From assembly GCA_038246545.1 (NCBI GenBank), contig JBBRVW010000030.1, positions 1 to 63,522 on the forward strand: DNA of 63,522 bases, given 5' to 3'. Numbering within the stretch: position 1 is the stretch's first letter; each line of letters starts with the position of its first letter. Position numbers and translations under genes: made by a program. The notes under the pieces are model-generated. The model searched no databases. It was given only the letters and a program-made list of their open reading frames with translations, and was not told the DNA's origin. This document shows, one piece after another, positions 24,160 to 35,215 of this stretch. The stretch is from JBBRVW01 sp038246545 (GTDB taxonomy: Bacteria > Actinomycetota > Actinomycetes > JACCUZ01).

Positions 24160-24794
24160 ATGAACGTGGCCGAGTTCATCGCCATCTGCCCACGCGTCTA
24201 TCACGCCGCATCCGCGCTCGCGTGGCCTTCGATCCAGGAGCACGGTTTGCTCTCGACCGCGCGCCTACTCGATCACTTCGGCGTCGACCGCAAGAGGCGA
24301 CAAGAACTGCTCACCCGCCCGCGGACAGATTCAACTCGGCTGATCTCGCCAGGACTGTCCCCGGCCGTAAGCCGAGACCAGAAGCCGATGAAATTCCTGG
24401 CGGAGAAGCTCGAACCCGGCACCTCGCTCGAAGACCTCCTGGCTGCCAACAACGCCCGCGTCTTCTTCTGGCCGAACCGGGACCGTCTTGACCGTCTGCG
24501 CAACGCAAAGGAGTACCGGGCGGAAGGGCAGGCGATCCTGCACGTCGACACCCGCAAACTCGTCGAGAGATACGAGCATCAGATCCAGTTTGTGCAGGTT
24601 CAACAGTGGGGCCGTCACACAGCGGAACCACCCGCTACGAAGCCGCGACTCTTGGGTTCCGATAAGCCACTCCCTACGAGGAGTACCGCCGGAAGCACGG
24701 TCGCGGAAATGGTCTCGCCGAAGTCACGGTGCTCGACTCTGTGCCCGACATCGTTGAACTGACAGTCGAATTGGAGGAGCGACCGGCCGATTGA
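24160..24794 (+). pseudogene. DUF7002-like gene with two frameshifts
   Basis: From the ATG at 24160 the frame reads MNVAEFIAICPRVYHAASALAWPSIQEHGLLSTARLLDHF ... RDQKPM ... ARVFFWPNRDRLDRL ... LHVDTRKLV, close to an actinobacterial family I recall as DUF7002. Near 24590 it must shift to read FNSGAVTQRNHPLRSRDSWVPIS, and near 24670 shift again to read PYEEYRRKHGRGNGLAEV and end ELEERPAD with a stop at 24792. All three segments fit one protein of about 210 residues, so the gene is whole in content but broken in frame. Function of the family is unknown to me. Confidence 0.7.
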
Positions 24795-25290
24795 TCCGGC
24801 CGTGGCGTTCGGGATCGCCGTCGCGAGTCGCCTGCGTCTTATCAGCCGCGATTGACGATCGAAAGGCCGACCAATTCACAACCCCGGTTGCCGCTCGCCC
24901 GATCCTCCAGTGCACGAGCGGTAGGGCCAGATGCTGGCCGCTTGTCGCTGGAGGCGCCTGCCCCCGACCTGCTAGGGCAACCGACATAGGACGACGGCCA
25001 GAGGGTTGGCGTTGCCGTTCGCCCTCCGGGTTCACGTAGATGAGACCCCGCTGCGCCGGTTGCCGGCCGGCGATCGCGACGCCGAGCGTGAGGCCCGGCG
25101 GGCTCACCGCAACCGTGACACCCACGACAGCGCTCGGTGCCCTGCGCGCGTGTCGGCCCCGAGCCCGGTGCTGATCCGGGAAGACCTGACATTGCGCCGG
25201 TGCCTGCCCCGATGTCCTACGGACTGGTCGGGTCCACCGTGGTCACAGCGAACCGGTGGGGACGGTCGCCTCGACGCCAGGAGGACCACC
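24795..25290. other. Gene-poor stretch with a katG scrap
   Basis: No intact gene seen over about 500 bases. The only recognisable content is the katG-like remnant on the minus strand (24985-25062). The last bases before 25291 hold the ribosome-binding site of the membrane protein. Confidence 0.4.
24985..25062 (-). pseudogene. Short katG-like remnant
   Basis: The minus strand reads GLIYVNPEG and, after a small frame change, NGNANPLAV. Intact KatG in this window reads GLIYVNPEGPNGNPDPLA (near 28390). The DNA around CCTCCGGGTTCACGTAGATGAG is nearly identical in the two places. About 25 codons remain, roughly 1.8 kb downstream of the end of the functional katG on the same strand. Confidence 0.55.
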
Positions 25291-25992
25291 ATGACTGCGC
25301 CATCCCTTTCCGGGACCGATGCCCTTCGACTCCGCAGCAGGCTTCGCTCAGTCGCCGGCCCGCTCGCCGCGGTCGCACTGTTCGCCGGCTCCACGATCGG
25401 TCCGCGGCTGGCGGACACGGTCACGTCGGACGCTGCCAAGGCTGCTGACGTCATCGCTGCCGTCTCGTCAGAACGGGACGCCTCGCTGTGGGCTGGCGTC
25501 TTCCTCATGCTCGGCCTGGCACTGCTCGTGCCGTTCTTCGCCGGCGTCACTGCCGTGATCACCGGTCGCGGCGCAACCCTCGCCACCGTCGGTGGAACCC
25601 TTGCCACGACGGGCGCGATCTGCGGCGCCCTGTCGCAGTGGTTCTTCTTCAGCGAGTTCCAGCTCACCGCCCCCGGCGTCCCCACCGATGCGGCGGTCGC
25701 CGGTCTGACAACCCTCCCGGGCTGGCCGGGCATCCTGCTCTTCCTCGGGTTCATCGGCTGCCTGACCGTGGGCTGGGCACTCCTGGTCGTGGCCGCCTGG
25801 CGCAGCGGAGCGTTCGCCCGCTGGCACGTCGCTGCCTTCGCCACCGCATGGCTCGCGCTGCTGATCAGCCACTCGTTGTGGACCGCCCTGGTGCTGCTTG
25901 TCCCCGCCGTGGCGATGGCGTCGACGATCGCTGCCGGCCCCCAGCAACCCGCCCAGGTACCGTCCGCCGTCAGGTCTGGAGTGCTGCGATGA
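25291..25992 (+). CDS. Integral membrane protein of unknown function
   Basis: Protein of 233 residues with about five to six hydrophobic helices (AGPLAAVALFAGSTI, SLWAGVFLMLGLALLVPFFAGV, LATVGGTLATTGAICGAL, PGILLFLGFIGCLTVGWALLVVAAW, LLISHSLWTALVLLVPAVAMA). The ATG at 25291 follows GGAGGACCACC. Its stop overlaps the start of the downstream lipoprotein hydrolase as ATGA, so the two are one operon. Similar small membrane proteins occur beside exported hydrolases, but I recognise no named family. Confidence 0.78.
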   Translation: MTAPSLSGTDALRLRSRLRSVAGPLAAVALFAGSTIGPRLADTVTSDAAKAADVIAAVSSERDASLWAGVFLMLGLALLVPFFAGVTAVITGRGATLATVGGTLATTGAICGALSQWFFFSEFQLTAPGVPTDAAVAGLTTLPGWPGILLFLGFIGCLTVGWALLVVAAWRSGAFARWHVAAFATAWLALLISHSLWTALVLLVPAVAMASTIAAGPQQPAQVPSAVRSGVLR

Positions 25993-26828
25993 GCGTCAGG
26001 CTCCTGACCATCCCGATGCGCACACCGGTTGCCGCCGCCGCATCGATTGCTCTGCTGCTCGCCCTTGGCGGCTGCGGCGGCGGCTCGGACCCCCGGACGA
26101 CCACGCCTCCCACCACGAGCTCACCGGCGGAATCGAACCCGCCCGCGGAGGACGAGGGCGAGCTGACGCTCAGCTCCGATGCCTCGGTGCACTACCGGTG
26201 CGTCGGTCACGGGACCCCGGCCGTCCTGCTCGAGGCGGGCACCGACTCTGCCGGTACGGACCAGTTCGTATCTCCGTTCGTCACCCCGTTGGCCGAGACA
26301 TGGCGGGTGTGCACCTATGACCGCCTCGGGACGGGGTCGAGCGACCAGCCGCCCGACCAGAGGCGCACCCTCGACGATCTCTGCGATCGCGAGGACGAGG
26401 TGCGCGCCGCTCTCGACATCAGCGGCCCTTCGATACTTGCCGGCCAGTCCGGCGGCGCGAACCTCGTCATCTGGTGCGCCGCCCGGAAGCCGGCAACGGT
26501 CTCCGGGCTGGTCTCCATCGAGGGATATCACGACGACCCGGCTGAGATGGCAGCCGAGTTCGGCAAGGGGTCCTGGCGCGGCAACCCCGAGCACATGGAC
26601 TGGGTGAATGCCTCGGCTGTGCTCGACGAGATGCCCCGGCCGATCGGGAAGTTCCCCGTGCTGGTGATCAGCGCCTCCAACGCCGACCCCGGCGGCGACA
26701 AGAACCAGAAGTACTGGCTGGCGCTGTCGGCCTCCTCCAGCCAGGTGGTCCTGCAGGGCGGCCATGACCTGCACGAGGAGGTTCCCGACCAGGTCGCAGC
26801 CGAGATCCTCGACGCCCTACCCCACTAG
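25989..26828 (+). CDS. Exported alpha/beta-hydrolase lipoprotein
   Basis: Protein of 279 residues. The signal (AAAASIALLLALGGC) ends in a lipobox, followed by a Ser/Thr/Pro linker of about 25 residues. The hydrolase domain shows VLLEAGTDSAG (oxyanion region), VCTYDRLGTGSSD, the nucleophile elbow LAGQSGGANLVIW and a late His in LQGGHDLHEEVPDQV. It is translationally coupled to the membrane protein at 25291. It is related in plan, but not closely in sequence, to the decayed lipoprotein hydrolase at 20853-21789. Substrate unknown. Confidence 0.85.
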   Translation: MSVRLLTIPMRTPVAAAASIALLLALGGCGGGSDPRTTTPPTTSSPAESNPPAEDEGELTLSSDASVHYRCVGHGTPAVLLEAGTDSAGTDQFVSPFVTPLAETWRVCTYDRLGTGSSDQPPDQRRTLDDLCDREDEVRAALDISGPSILAGQSGGANLVIWCAARKPATVSGLVSIEGYHDDPAEMAAEFGKGSWRGNPEHMDWVNASAVLDEMPRPIGKFPVLVISASNADPGGDKNQKYWLALSASSSQVVLQGGHDLHEEVPDQVAAEILDALPH

Positions 26829-26882
26829 GGAGCGACCATCGGCCGGGTCGGCCGAGGTATCGAACCCGTGTGGGTTCTGCGA

Positions 26883-29076
<2,194 letters not shown>

Positions 29077-29084
<8 letters not shown>

Positions 29085-29598
29085 GGTGGGTCCTCTTCTC
29101 GGTGGAGCGGGCTGGTGCGGGCAGGGACGATGACGAACGGTCGGGCTGGGGCTCGGTCGAGCCGGCGCACGCGGCGCATAGCCCCCAGTAGGTGACCTCG
29201 GCCTCGTGCAGCACGAAGCCGGGGGCGTGGACGTCGAGCTCGGACGGGTCCAGGCACGGCGCCGACCCGGTGGCGCAGTCGATGTCGACGACGTCGCCAC
29301 AGCTGCGGCACACCACGTGGTGGTGGTTGTCGCCGACCCGCAGCTCGTAGCGCGCGACCGAGCCGGCCGGCTGGATCCGGCGTACGAGGCCGAGGTCGGC
29401 GAGGGTGTGCAGCACGTCGTAGACCGCCTGGTGCGACACCGGCCGGGTCTCGCGGACGGACGCGAGGATCACGTCGGCGCCGGCGTGCGGGTGCCGCTCG
29501 AGCGCGGCCATCACGGCCAGCCGCTGCTGGGTGACGCGCAGGCCGGCACCCCGGAGCAGGGAGCTCGGCAGCAGTGCGGTGGTGTCGGTCATCGCCAC
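29077..29598 (-). CDS. furA: Fur-family regulator FurA
   Basis: Regulator of 173 residues. The winged helix covers about residues 15-90 (GLRVTQQRLAVMAALERHPHAGADVILASV ... QAVYDVLHTLADLGLVRRI), followed by the dimer/metal domain. The metal motif HHHVVCRSCG and a second pair CAAC make a structural zinc site. It is encoded directly before katG with an overlap, as in mycobacteria and streptomycetes, where the protein represses its own operon and is inactivated by peroxide. Starts at 29598 or 29592 are equally good. Confidence 0.93.
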
Positions 29599-29607
29599 CC
29601 ACCCAAC

Positions 29608-29634
29608 GCCCTTTTCCTTAACGAGTCAAGACAA
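29608..29634 (-). promoter_or_regulatory. Candidate FurA box upstream of furA-katG
   Basis: On the minus strand the AT-rich sequence TCTTGACT-CGTTAAGG-AAAAGGG lies 10 bases before the furA start. From memory it resembles the autoregulatory furA operators of actinobacteria (TTGACT...AGAAAAGG). It overlaps the last codons of the PAP2-like gene. Binding is inferred, not shown. Confidence 0.5.
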
Positions 29635-29974
29635 CGCCTGATCCGTTGCCGGGACACGGCCCTGGGCGGGCCCGGCGGCGCAGGACGACGCCGACCGTCG
29701 ACCCGACCAGCACGCCGACGGCGGCTCCAGCCGCGACGTCGCTCGGGTAGTGGTGGGCGATCCCGACTCGCGCACCGCTGATCGCCGCGGCGGCCGGGAC
29801 CAGCAGCACGGCCAGCGGCGGCCGCACCACCACCGCCAGCACCGCGCCCAGGACCGGCCAGACGATGCCGCGGTCGGCCGCCTTGCTCACGGGCGGTGCG
29901 GCCCGGCCGGTCCGGCCATGCCGGGCCAGCGCCGAGCGGCGCAGCAGCCGCCGGTCGGTGTGCGGGGTCCACAT
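29618..29974 (-). CDS. Shortened PAP2-superfamily-like membrane protein
   Basis: Protein of 118 residues. The N-terminal part (DRRLLRRSALARH ... PPVSKAADRGIVWPVLGAVLAVV) and the third phosphatase motif region (ISGARVGIAHHYPSDVAAGAAVG) match PAP2 phosphatases. The middle, with the KxxxxxxRP and PSGH motifs, is missing, so catalytic residues from two of three motifs are absent. Two or three helices remain instead of five or six. It is probably a deletion product; the frame is open and could still give a small membrane protein. It ends (TAA) inside the furA promoter region. Confidence 0.55.
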   Translation of the reverse strand: MWTPHTDRRLLRRSALARHGRTGRAAPPVSKAADRGIVWPVLGAVLAVVVRPPLAVLLVPAAAAISGARVGIAHHYPSDVAAGAAVGVLVGSTVGVVLRRRARPGPCPGNGSGVVLTR

Positions 29975-30124
29975 CTGGGGTCGCTCCTCTGCGTCGTCGG
30001 TCGGCGGACCTGGCCGCTCCGACCCACCGCACAGCTGCGCGACGGACCGGGACGGCCACTCCCCCTCACAGCCCCGGCGAGGCGGCCACGGTGACCGTTA
30101 CCGGCCACCCGCCGGGGCACTGGA

Positions 30125-30919
30125 TCAGCGGGCGTGCGTGCCGGACGGCCGGGTCCGGTCGCCGTTGACGCTCGCCCTCGCCTGGTCGGCCTGGTCGGCG
30201 CCGCGGTCGCGGGCCAGCGACATGTCGTCCTTGACCTGCTGCTTGTTCTCCTGGCCCTTGCGGTAGGCCGTCTCCAGCATCTGCTGCGCGACCGAACGCC
30301 CGCCCAGCCCAAAGGCGAGGGCGAGGCCGAGTGCGAGCGCACCGACGGTGGCGCCGAACGCGATCCGGACGATCTCCGGGGCGATCTGCAGCTGCTCCAG
30401 GATCATGAACGCGGCGATGACCATCACGAGGGCGGGCACCACGGTGCCGACGATCTTGCCGGTGGGGGTGTCGCCCATCAGCTTGGCGGCCGCTGCGCCG
30501 ACGGCACCGGCGATCGCGGCGGCGATCACGAAGATGACGATGGCCGCGATGACGTTCGGCAGGTAGGCAAGCACCTGGTTCATGAACGACGTGAGGGCCG
30601 GGATCTTCAGCGCACCGATGGCCGAGAACAGGAAGAAGACGAAGATCAGCCAGAAGACGACCCGGGCGATGCCGTTGGAGGGGCTGGCCCCTGGCAGCAC
30701 CCGGTCGACGTACCGGCCGGCGTCCGAGCCCTCCAGGTGCTTGTCGACGCCCGCCTTCTGCAGGGCCTTGGCGACGACCGTCCGGACGATCCTGGCGATG
30801 AGGTAGCCGACGAGCAGGATGATCAGGGCACCCAGCAGGCGGGGCAGGAACTCCACGATCGAGTCCAGGCCCTTCTGCAGGCTGTCGCTGACGCTCATGG
30901 GGGGTGTGGCGGTGGTCAT
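30125..30919 (-). CDS. Mechanosensitive-channel-like membrane protein (conserved TM-helix repeats)
   Basis: Protein of 264 residues. Four to five hydrophobic helices occur in repeats of the conserved TM-helix family related to MscS (PRLLGALIILLVGYLIARIVRTVVAKALQKAGVD; FMNQVLAYLPNVIAAIVIFVIAAAIAGAVG; FGATVGALALGLALAFGLGGRSVAQQM). The C-terminal tail is charged and probably cytoplasmic. The ATG at 30919 is preceded by GGAAGAGAG. Likely role: small-conductance or accessory channel in osmotic stress. It is divergent from the sigma factor gene at 31071. Confidence 0.82.
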   Translation of the reverse strand: MTTATPPMSVSDSLQKGLDSIVEFLPRLLGALIILLVGYLIARIVRTVVAKALQKAGVDKHLEGSDAGRYVDRVLPGASPSNGIARVVFWLIFVFFLFSAIGALKIPALTSFMNQVLAYLPNVIAAIVIFVIAAAIAGAVGAAAAKLMGDTPTGKIVGTVVPALVMVIAAFMILEQLQIAPEIVRIAFGATVGALALGLALAFGLGGRSVAQQMLETAYRKGQENKQQVKDDMSLARDRGADQADQARASVNGDRTRPSGTHAR

Positions 30920-31070
30920 GCGCTCTCTTCCTTCGGGGGCGTGGCGGGGCCGTGGCCGGTCCCTCACGAGGAGAACGCCGTCGGCAGCGGGCCATGACGC
31001 ACGAACTTCCGGCCGTCAGATCGCGGGACCAGCGCCGCATCTCCCGGTCAACGGTGGGCAGGGATGACAA

Positions 31071-32257
31071 GTGGGAGCGCCTGTGGACACGACGGCCCCG
31101 ACGGTGCTTGCCACTGTCGAGCCGCTGCGCCGCTACGTTCGGAGCCTGGTGCGCGACCCGCACGACGTCGACGACATCGTCCAGGAGACCGTGACCCGGA
31201 TGCTCGCCCGCGCCGACCGGCTGGAGGAGTCCGCGGCCACCGGCTACTCATTCGTGGTGGCGCGCAACCTGATCCGCTCCGGCTACCGGCGGCAGGTGCG
31301 GCAGCGCGACCACCTGCACCTGCTCGTCGACGACGAGCCGGCCGAGCGCCCGGACGAGCTGGCCGTACGCCGGGAGGAGCGGGCCGCCCTGCGCGAGGCG
31401 CTGACCCGGCTGGCACCTGACCAGCGCCGCGAGCTGCTGGACCACGTGGTCGCCGACCGCCCGCTGGCCGCGCTGGCGGACGACGGCGGCGAGGGCGCCG
31501 TGGCGGCCCGGCTGGCCCGGACCCGCGCACGGGTGCGCGTCGACTACCTGCTGTCGTTGCGCCGGGTAGAGCTGCTCAGCCCGCGGTGCCGGCCGGTTCT
31601 GCTGTCGCTGTCGTCGGGCGACAGGCGCCGGCAGAAGGTGCCGCGGTCGGGCAACCACCTGGTCGCCTGCGAGGTGTGCGCCGACCTCGCGCCGCCGCTC
31701 ATGGAGCGCCGCCGAGCGCTGGCCGGCTTCGTGCCGCTGCCGCTCGCGGCCCTGCACGGCAAGCTGGCCGGTCTGCTCCGCGTCCACCCGGCCGCCAGCG
31801 GCAGCGCGGCTGCCGGGGTCGCCGCCTCCGCTGCGGTGGCTGTCGTCGTCCTGACCGGTGGGTCGAGCAACCCGCCGGCCAGCGCGGCACCGGCCCCGCC
31901 ACGCTCCGACCTGAGCGACGCCCGGGGAGCGCTGCTACCGCGCCGGGCGACCTGACCGGCAGCCGCGGCGACCTGGCCACCGCCCGGGCCGTGCCGGTGC
32001 TGGCCGTGCCGGCCGACGAAGGGTTCTGGGTCGGCCACGGGACGGCCCGGCTGTGGGTGCAGCTGCGCGGCTCCGGCGAGTCGACCCCGCACGTAGGTCG
32101 CGGCGACCTGGTGAGCTTCACCGGCACCGTGGTGGCACACGACCGGCGGTTCGCCGACCGGGTCGGGGTCGACGAGAGCGAGGGCGCCGACGAGCTGACC
32201 CGGCAGCGGTTCCACCTCGCCGTGTCGGCGGCCGACCTGCACGTCCCGCACCCCTGA
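31071..32257 (+). pseudogene. ECF sigma factor with C-terminal extension, frameshifted
   Basis: The first frame (31071-31955) encodes sigma-70 region 2 (LRRYVRSLVRDPHDVDDIVQETVTRML), a region-4-like helix pair (RREERAALREALTRLAPDQRRELL), a Cys pair (LVACEVCADL) and one membrane helix (ASGSAAAGVAASAAVAVVVLTGG). A second frame (to 32257) continues with DLTGSRGDLATARAVPVLAVPADEGFWVGHG ... WVQLRGSGESTP ... GDLVSFTGTVVAHD and a stop. The sensible reading is one protein of about 390 residues, an ECF factor with its own membrane anchor and outside domain, broken by a frameshift between about 31905 and 31955. The shorter product might still act as a sigma factor. Confidence 0.65.
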
Positions 32258-32279
32258 CGGTCAACCTGCCGCCGCACCG

Positions 32280-33445
32280 GACACGGTCGGCGTGGCGCAT
32301 GCCACCGGGCGGCTGACTGTCTCCACCACCGGGACGGTCAGCAGCAGCGGTTCCTCCGCGTCGGTCGCGTTCCACGGCGCGCACCAGGCCGGCATCGCGA
32401 CCCCGGTGCAGCAGCACCGGAACGTCGCGGCGTTCGACGTCACCACCAGCGACCGGGCCGGGCTGGTGGCGCTGCTGCGGGACTGGACGGCGGCGGCCCG
32501 GGCGATGACCGCGGGCCGGCCGGCCGGCGCCGACGTGACGACCTGCCCGCTCGCGCCGCCGTCCGACACCGGTGAGGCCCGCGACCTGCCCGCGGCCCGG
32601 CTCACCGTCACCGTCGGCCTGGGACCGTCGCTGTTCGACGACCGGTTCGGCCTGGCCGACCGCCGGCCGGCCGCGCTGGCGGACCTGCCGTCGTTCCCGG
32701 GCGACACCCTGGACCCGGCGCTCTGCGACGGTGACCTCGTGGTCCAGGCCTGCTTGGACGACCCGCAGGTGACCGTCCACGCGGTGCGCACCCTGACCCG
32801 GCTCGCGACCGGCCGGGCCGCGGTCCGCTAGGCCCAGCTGGGCTACGCCAAGGCCTCCGCCACCGACGCCGTCGGGCCGACCCCGCGCAACCTGTTCGGC
32901 TTCAAGGACGGCACCGCGAACATCCGGGGCGACGACGCCGACGCGCTCGCCGAGCACGTGTGGGCCCAGCCCTCGGACGGCAGCGACTGGATGACCGGCG
33001 GCAGCCACCTGGTGGCGCGACGGATCCGGATGGCCGTCGAGGCGTGGGACCGCACCTCGCTCAAGGACCAGGAGCGCGCGGTCGGCCGGACCAAGGACGT
33101 CGGCGCGCCGCTGGGTTCCGCCCGCGAGCACGACCGGATGGTGGAGACCGGCTGCCCGCGGCGTCGCACGTGCGGCTGGCGCACCCGACGCTGCACGGCG
33201 GGGCGCGGATGCTGCGCCGCGGCTACAACTTCGTCGACGACGCGGACCAGGCGGGTCACCTCGACGCCGGGTTGTTCGTCCTCGCCTACCAGCGCGACCT
33301 CCAGCGCGCGTTCGGCCTGGTGCAGACCGCGCTGTCCCGGCACGACGCGATGAGCAGGTACCTGCGACACACCGGGTCGTCGGTCTGGTCGGTGCCACCC
33401 GGCGTCGGCCCGCGCGGATGGTGGGGCGAGACGCTGCTCGGCTAA
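32280..33445 (+). pseudogene. Decayed DyP-type haem peroxidase (EfeB-like)
   Basis: The frame from about 32280 reads VPFHGAHQAGIATPVQQH-like sequence (AFHGAHQAGIATPVQQHRNVAAFDV), then LTVTVGLGPSLFDDRFGLADRRP, as in EfeB-type dye-decolourising peroxidases. The Tat signal expected before it is missing. A TAG at 32829-32831 stands where relatives have Trp before AQLGYAKASATDA. The same frame continues through the distal motif NLFGFKDGTANIRGDD. Near 33150 a frameshift is needed to reach PAASHVRLAHPTLHGGARMLRRGYNFVDD and the normal C-terminus ending ETLLG. Three lesions make it non-functional. Confidence 0.8.
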
Positions 33446-33537
33446 CCGACCTGTCGCGGCAGCGATGACATCAGGACCGGGAACGGTCTGACAGGGTGGG
33501 CAGCCGCCCGCCGATCACGCACCCGCAGGAGCAACCG

Positions 33538-33951
33538 ATGGACCTCACGATGAAGCTCGAGCTCGTCCCGGTGCCGGTCAGCGACGTCGACCGGGCCAAG
33601 GCGTTCTACGCCGACAAGCTCGGCTTCGTGCAGGACGTCGACGTCGAGCCGGCTCCGGGCGTACGGATCGTGCAGCTGACACCGCCGGGGTCGGCCTGCT
33701 CGATCGTGCTGAGCACCGGCCTCGGCAACCTCCCCGACATGGGGGCGGGCACGGGGGCGGGCACGGTCCATGGACTGCACCTCGTCGTCGACGGCCTCGA
33801 CACGGCCCGCGACGAGCTGATCGGTCGGGGCGTGGAGGTCGGTGCAATCGACGACGTCGGCGGCGGCGTGCGGTACGCCGCCATCAGCGACCCGGACGGC
33901 AACACCTTCGTGCTCCAGGAGATGTCCTGGCGCACCGGCGACGCCTACTGA
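33538..33951 (+). CDS. VOC-superfamily (glyoxalase/bleomycin-resistance) protein
   Basis: Protein of 137 residues with two beta-alpha-beta-beta-beta modules. The first is LELVPVPVSDVDRAKAFYADKLGFVQD, and the second ends YAAISDPDGNTFVLQEMSW. No clear His/Glu metal set is visible in the first strand, so it may be a binding protein or a non-canonical enzyme. The ATG at 33538 follows GCAGGAGC; the extra 14 codons before it lack support. It is single and unlinked to its neighbours. Confidence 0.85.
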   Translation: MDLTMKLELVPVPVSDVDRAKAFYADKLGFVQDVDVEPAPGVRIVQLTPPGSACSIVLSTGLGNLPDMGAGTGAGTVHGLHLVVDGLDTARDELIGRGVEVGAIDDVGGGVRYAAISDPDGNTFVLQEMSWRTGDAY

Positions 33952-33991
33952 CGTCGGTCGACCCACCGGCCAGCGGGGCTACGGTGCCGGG

Positions 33992-34381
33992 ATGGCGACC
34001 TTCCACGACGTGGCCCGCATCGTCGCAGCGCTGCCCGAGGTGACCGAGGGCGAGAGCCGGGGCGGCCGCACGTGGGACGTCGGCGGCAGGACGTTCGCCT
34101 GGGAGCGGGCGTTCAGCAAGGCCGACCTCCGGCGGTACGGCGACGTCACACCGCCCGCCGGCCCGGTCCTCGCGGTCCGGGTCGCCGACCTCGGCGAGAA
34201 GGAGGCGGTCCTCGCCGCGGTCCACCGTGGGATCTTCACGATCCCGCACTTCGACAACTACGCCGCTGTGCTCGTCGACCTGCCCCAGGTGTCGGCGAGG
34301 GTGCTGCGGGAGGTGCTCGAGGACGGCTGGCTGTGCCGCGCCCCGGACCGCCTGACCGCCGGGTTCGTCCCCCGGTCCTGA
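33992..34381 (+). CDS. MmcQ/YjbR-family protein
   Basis: Protein of 129 residues: MATFHDVARIVAALPEVTEGESRGGRTWDVGGRTFAWERAF, then LAVRVADLGEKEAVLA and NYAAVLVDLPQVSARVLREVLEDGWLCRAP. This matches the MmcQ/YjbR fold (double-wing, CyaY-like), often annotated as DNA-binding though function is unproven. It starts 41 bases after the VOC gene and is probably cotranscribed with it. Confidence 0.85.
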   Translation: MATFHDVARIVAALPEVTEGESRGGRTWDVGGRTFAWERAFSKADLRRYGDVTPPAGPVLAVRVADLGEKEAVLAAVHRGIFTIPHFDNYAAVLVDLPQVSARVLREVLEDGWLCRAPDRLTAGFVPRS

Positions 34382-34483
34382 CCTCCGTCCGGGACCGGAG
34401 CCTCCCCCCGTGCCGCCGCTCACGTCGACGGCCACCCACCGGCGACCGAGGACTCCGCTCGGTCCACCTCGGCGGAGGCCCGC

Positions 34484-35155
34484 CTACAGGTCGGTCTCCA
34501 GGATCCGGCGGACCACGCCGGCGATGTCCGGCTCGACGATGTCGGGCCGAGGACCCACCGGGCTCAGCACCGCGCCCGGACGCGCGACGAACGCGCCCTT
34601 GCAGCCGGCGCTGAGCGCCCCGTCGATGTCCCACCAGTGCGCCGCCACCAGCCGCACCTCGTCCAGCGTCGTCCCGCAGGCGTCGGCGACCGCAGCGTAG
34701 GGCTCCTTGGCGGGCTTGAGCCGTCGCACGCCGTCGGCGGACACCACCCGGTCGAAGTGCTCGCGGATCCCCGCCGACGTCAGCTGCGCCTCGGCGACCT
34801 CGGCCACCGAGTTGGTCAGCGCCACGAGCTGCAGTGAGGTCTGGTGCAGCTCCGTCAGCGCGTCCGGCACCTCGGGGTGGGCGGGCAGCGAGCTCATCCG
34901 GTCGACCATCGCGGCCGCGGCGTCGGGCCCGGTCTCGATGCCGAGCCGCTCGGCGAGCATGGTGAACGCGGCTCTCTGCGCGGTGGTGAAGTCGACGTAG
35001 TCACCGGTGACCCCGCCGGCGAAGGACACCTGCAGCATCAGCGCGAACCACTGAGCCCGCAGTGTGGCGTCGCCCATGACCTGCTCGAAAGGCTCGTCGA
35101 GCGCCCGCAGGTCGAGCAGGGTCTCGTTGACGTCGAAGGCGATGACGGTGGTCAT
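34484..35155 (-). CDS. Type II haloacid-dehalogenase-like hydrolase
   Basis: HAD-superfamily hydrolase of 223 residues. The nucleophile Asp is in IAFDVNETLLDL (residue 8), the second motif is LVALTNS, the Lys motif is RLKPAKEPY and the acidic motif is VAAHWWDIDGALSAG. The FDVNETL signature and the HWWDIDGA motif are those of L-2-haloacid dehalogenases (type II). It may dehalogenate 2-haloacids or act on another small substrate. ATG at 35155. It is followed by a non-coding 102 bases before the convergent MmcQ gene. Confidence 0.87.
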   Translation of the reverse strand: MTTVIAFDVNETLLDLRALDEPFEQVMGDATLRAQWFALMLQVSFAGGVTGDYVDFTTAQRAAFTMLAERLGIETGPDAAAAMVDRMSSLPAHPEVPDALTELHQTSLQLVALTNSVAEVAEAQLTSAGIREHFDRVVSADGVRRLKPAKEPYAAVADACGTTLDEVRLVAAHWWDIDGALSAGCKGAFVARPGAVLSPVGPRPDIVEPDIAGVVRRILETDL

Positions 35156-35215
35156 GGTGGGTGGTCCTCTGGTCGGATGGACGGACGGGGCGGGCGGACT
35201 GCGAGCTAGCGGCGA

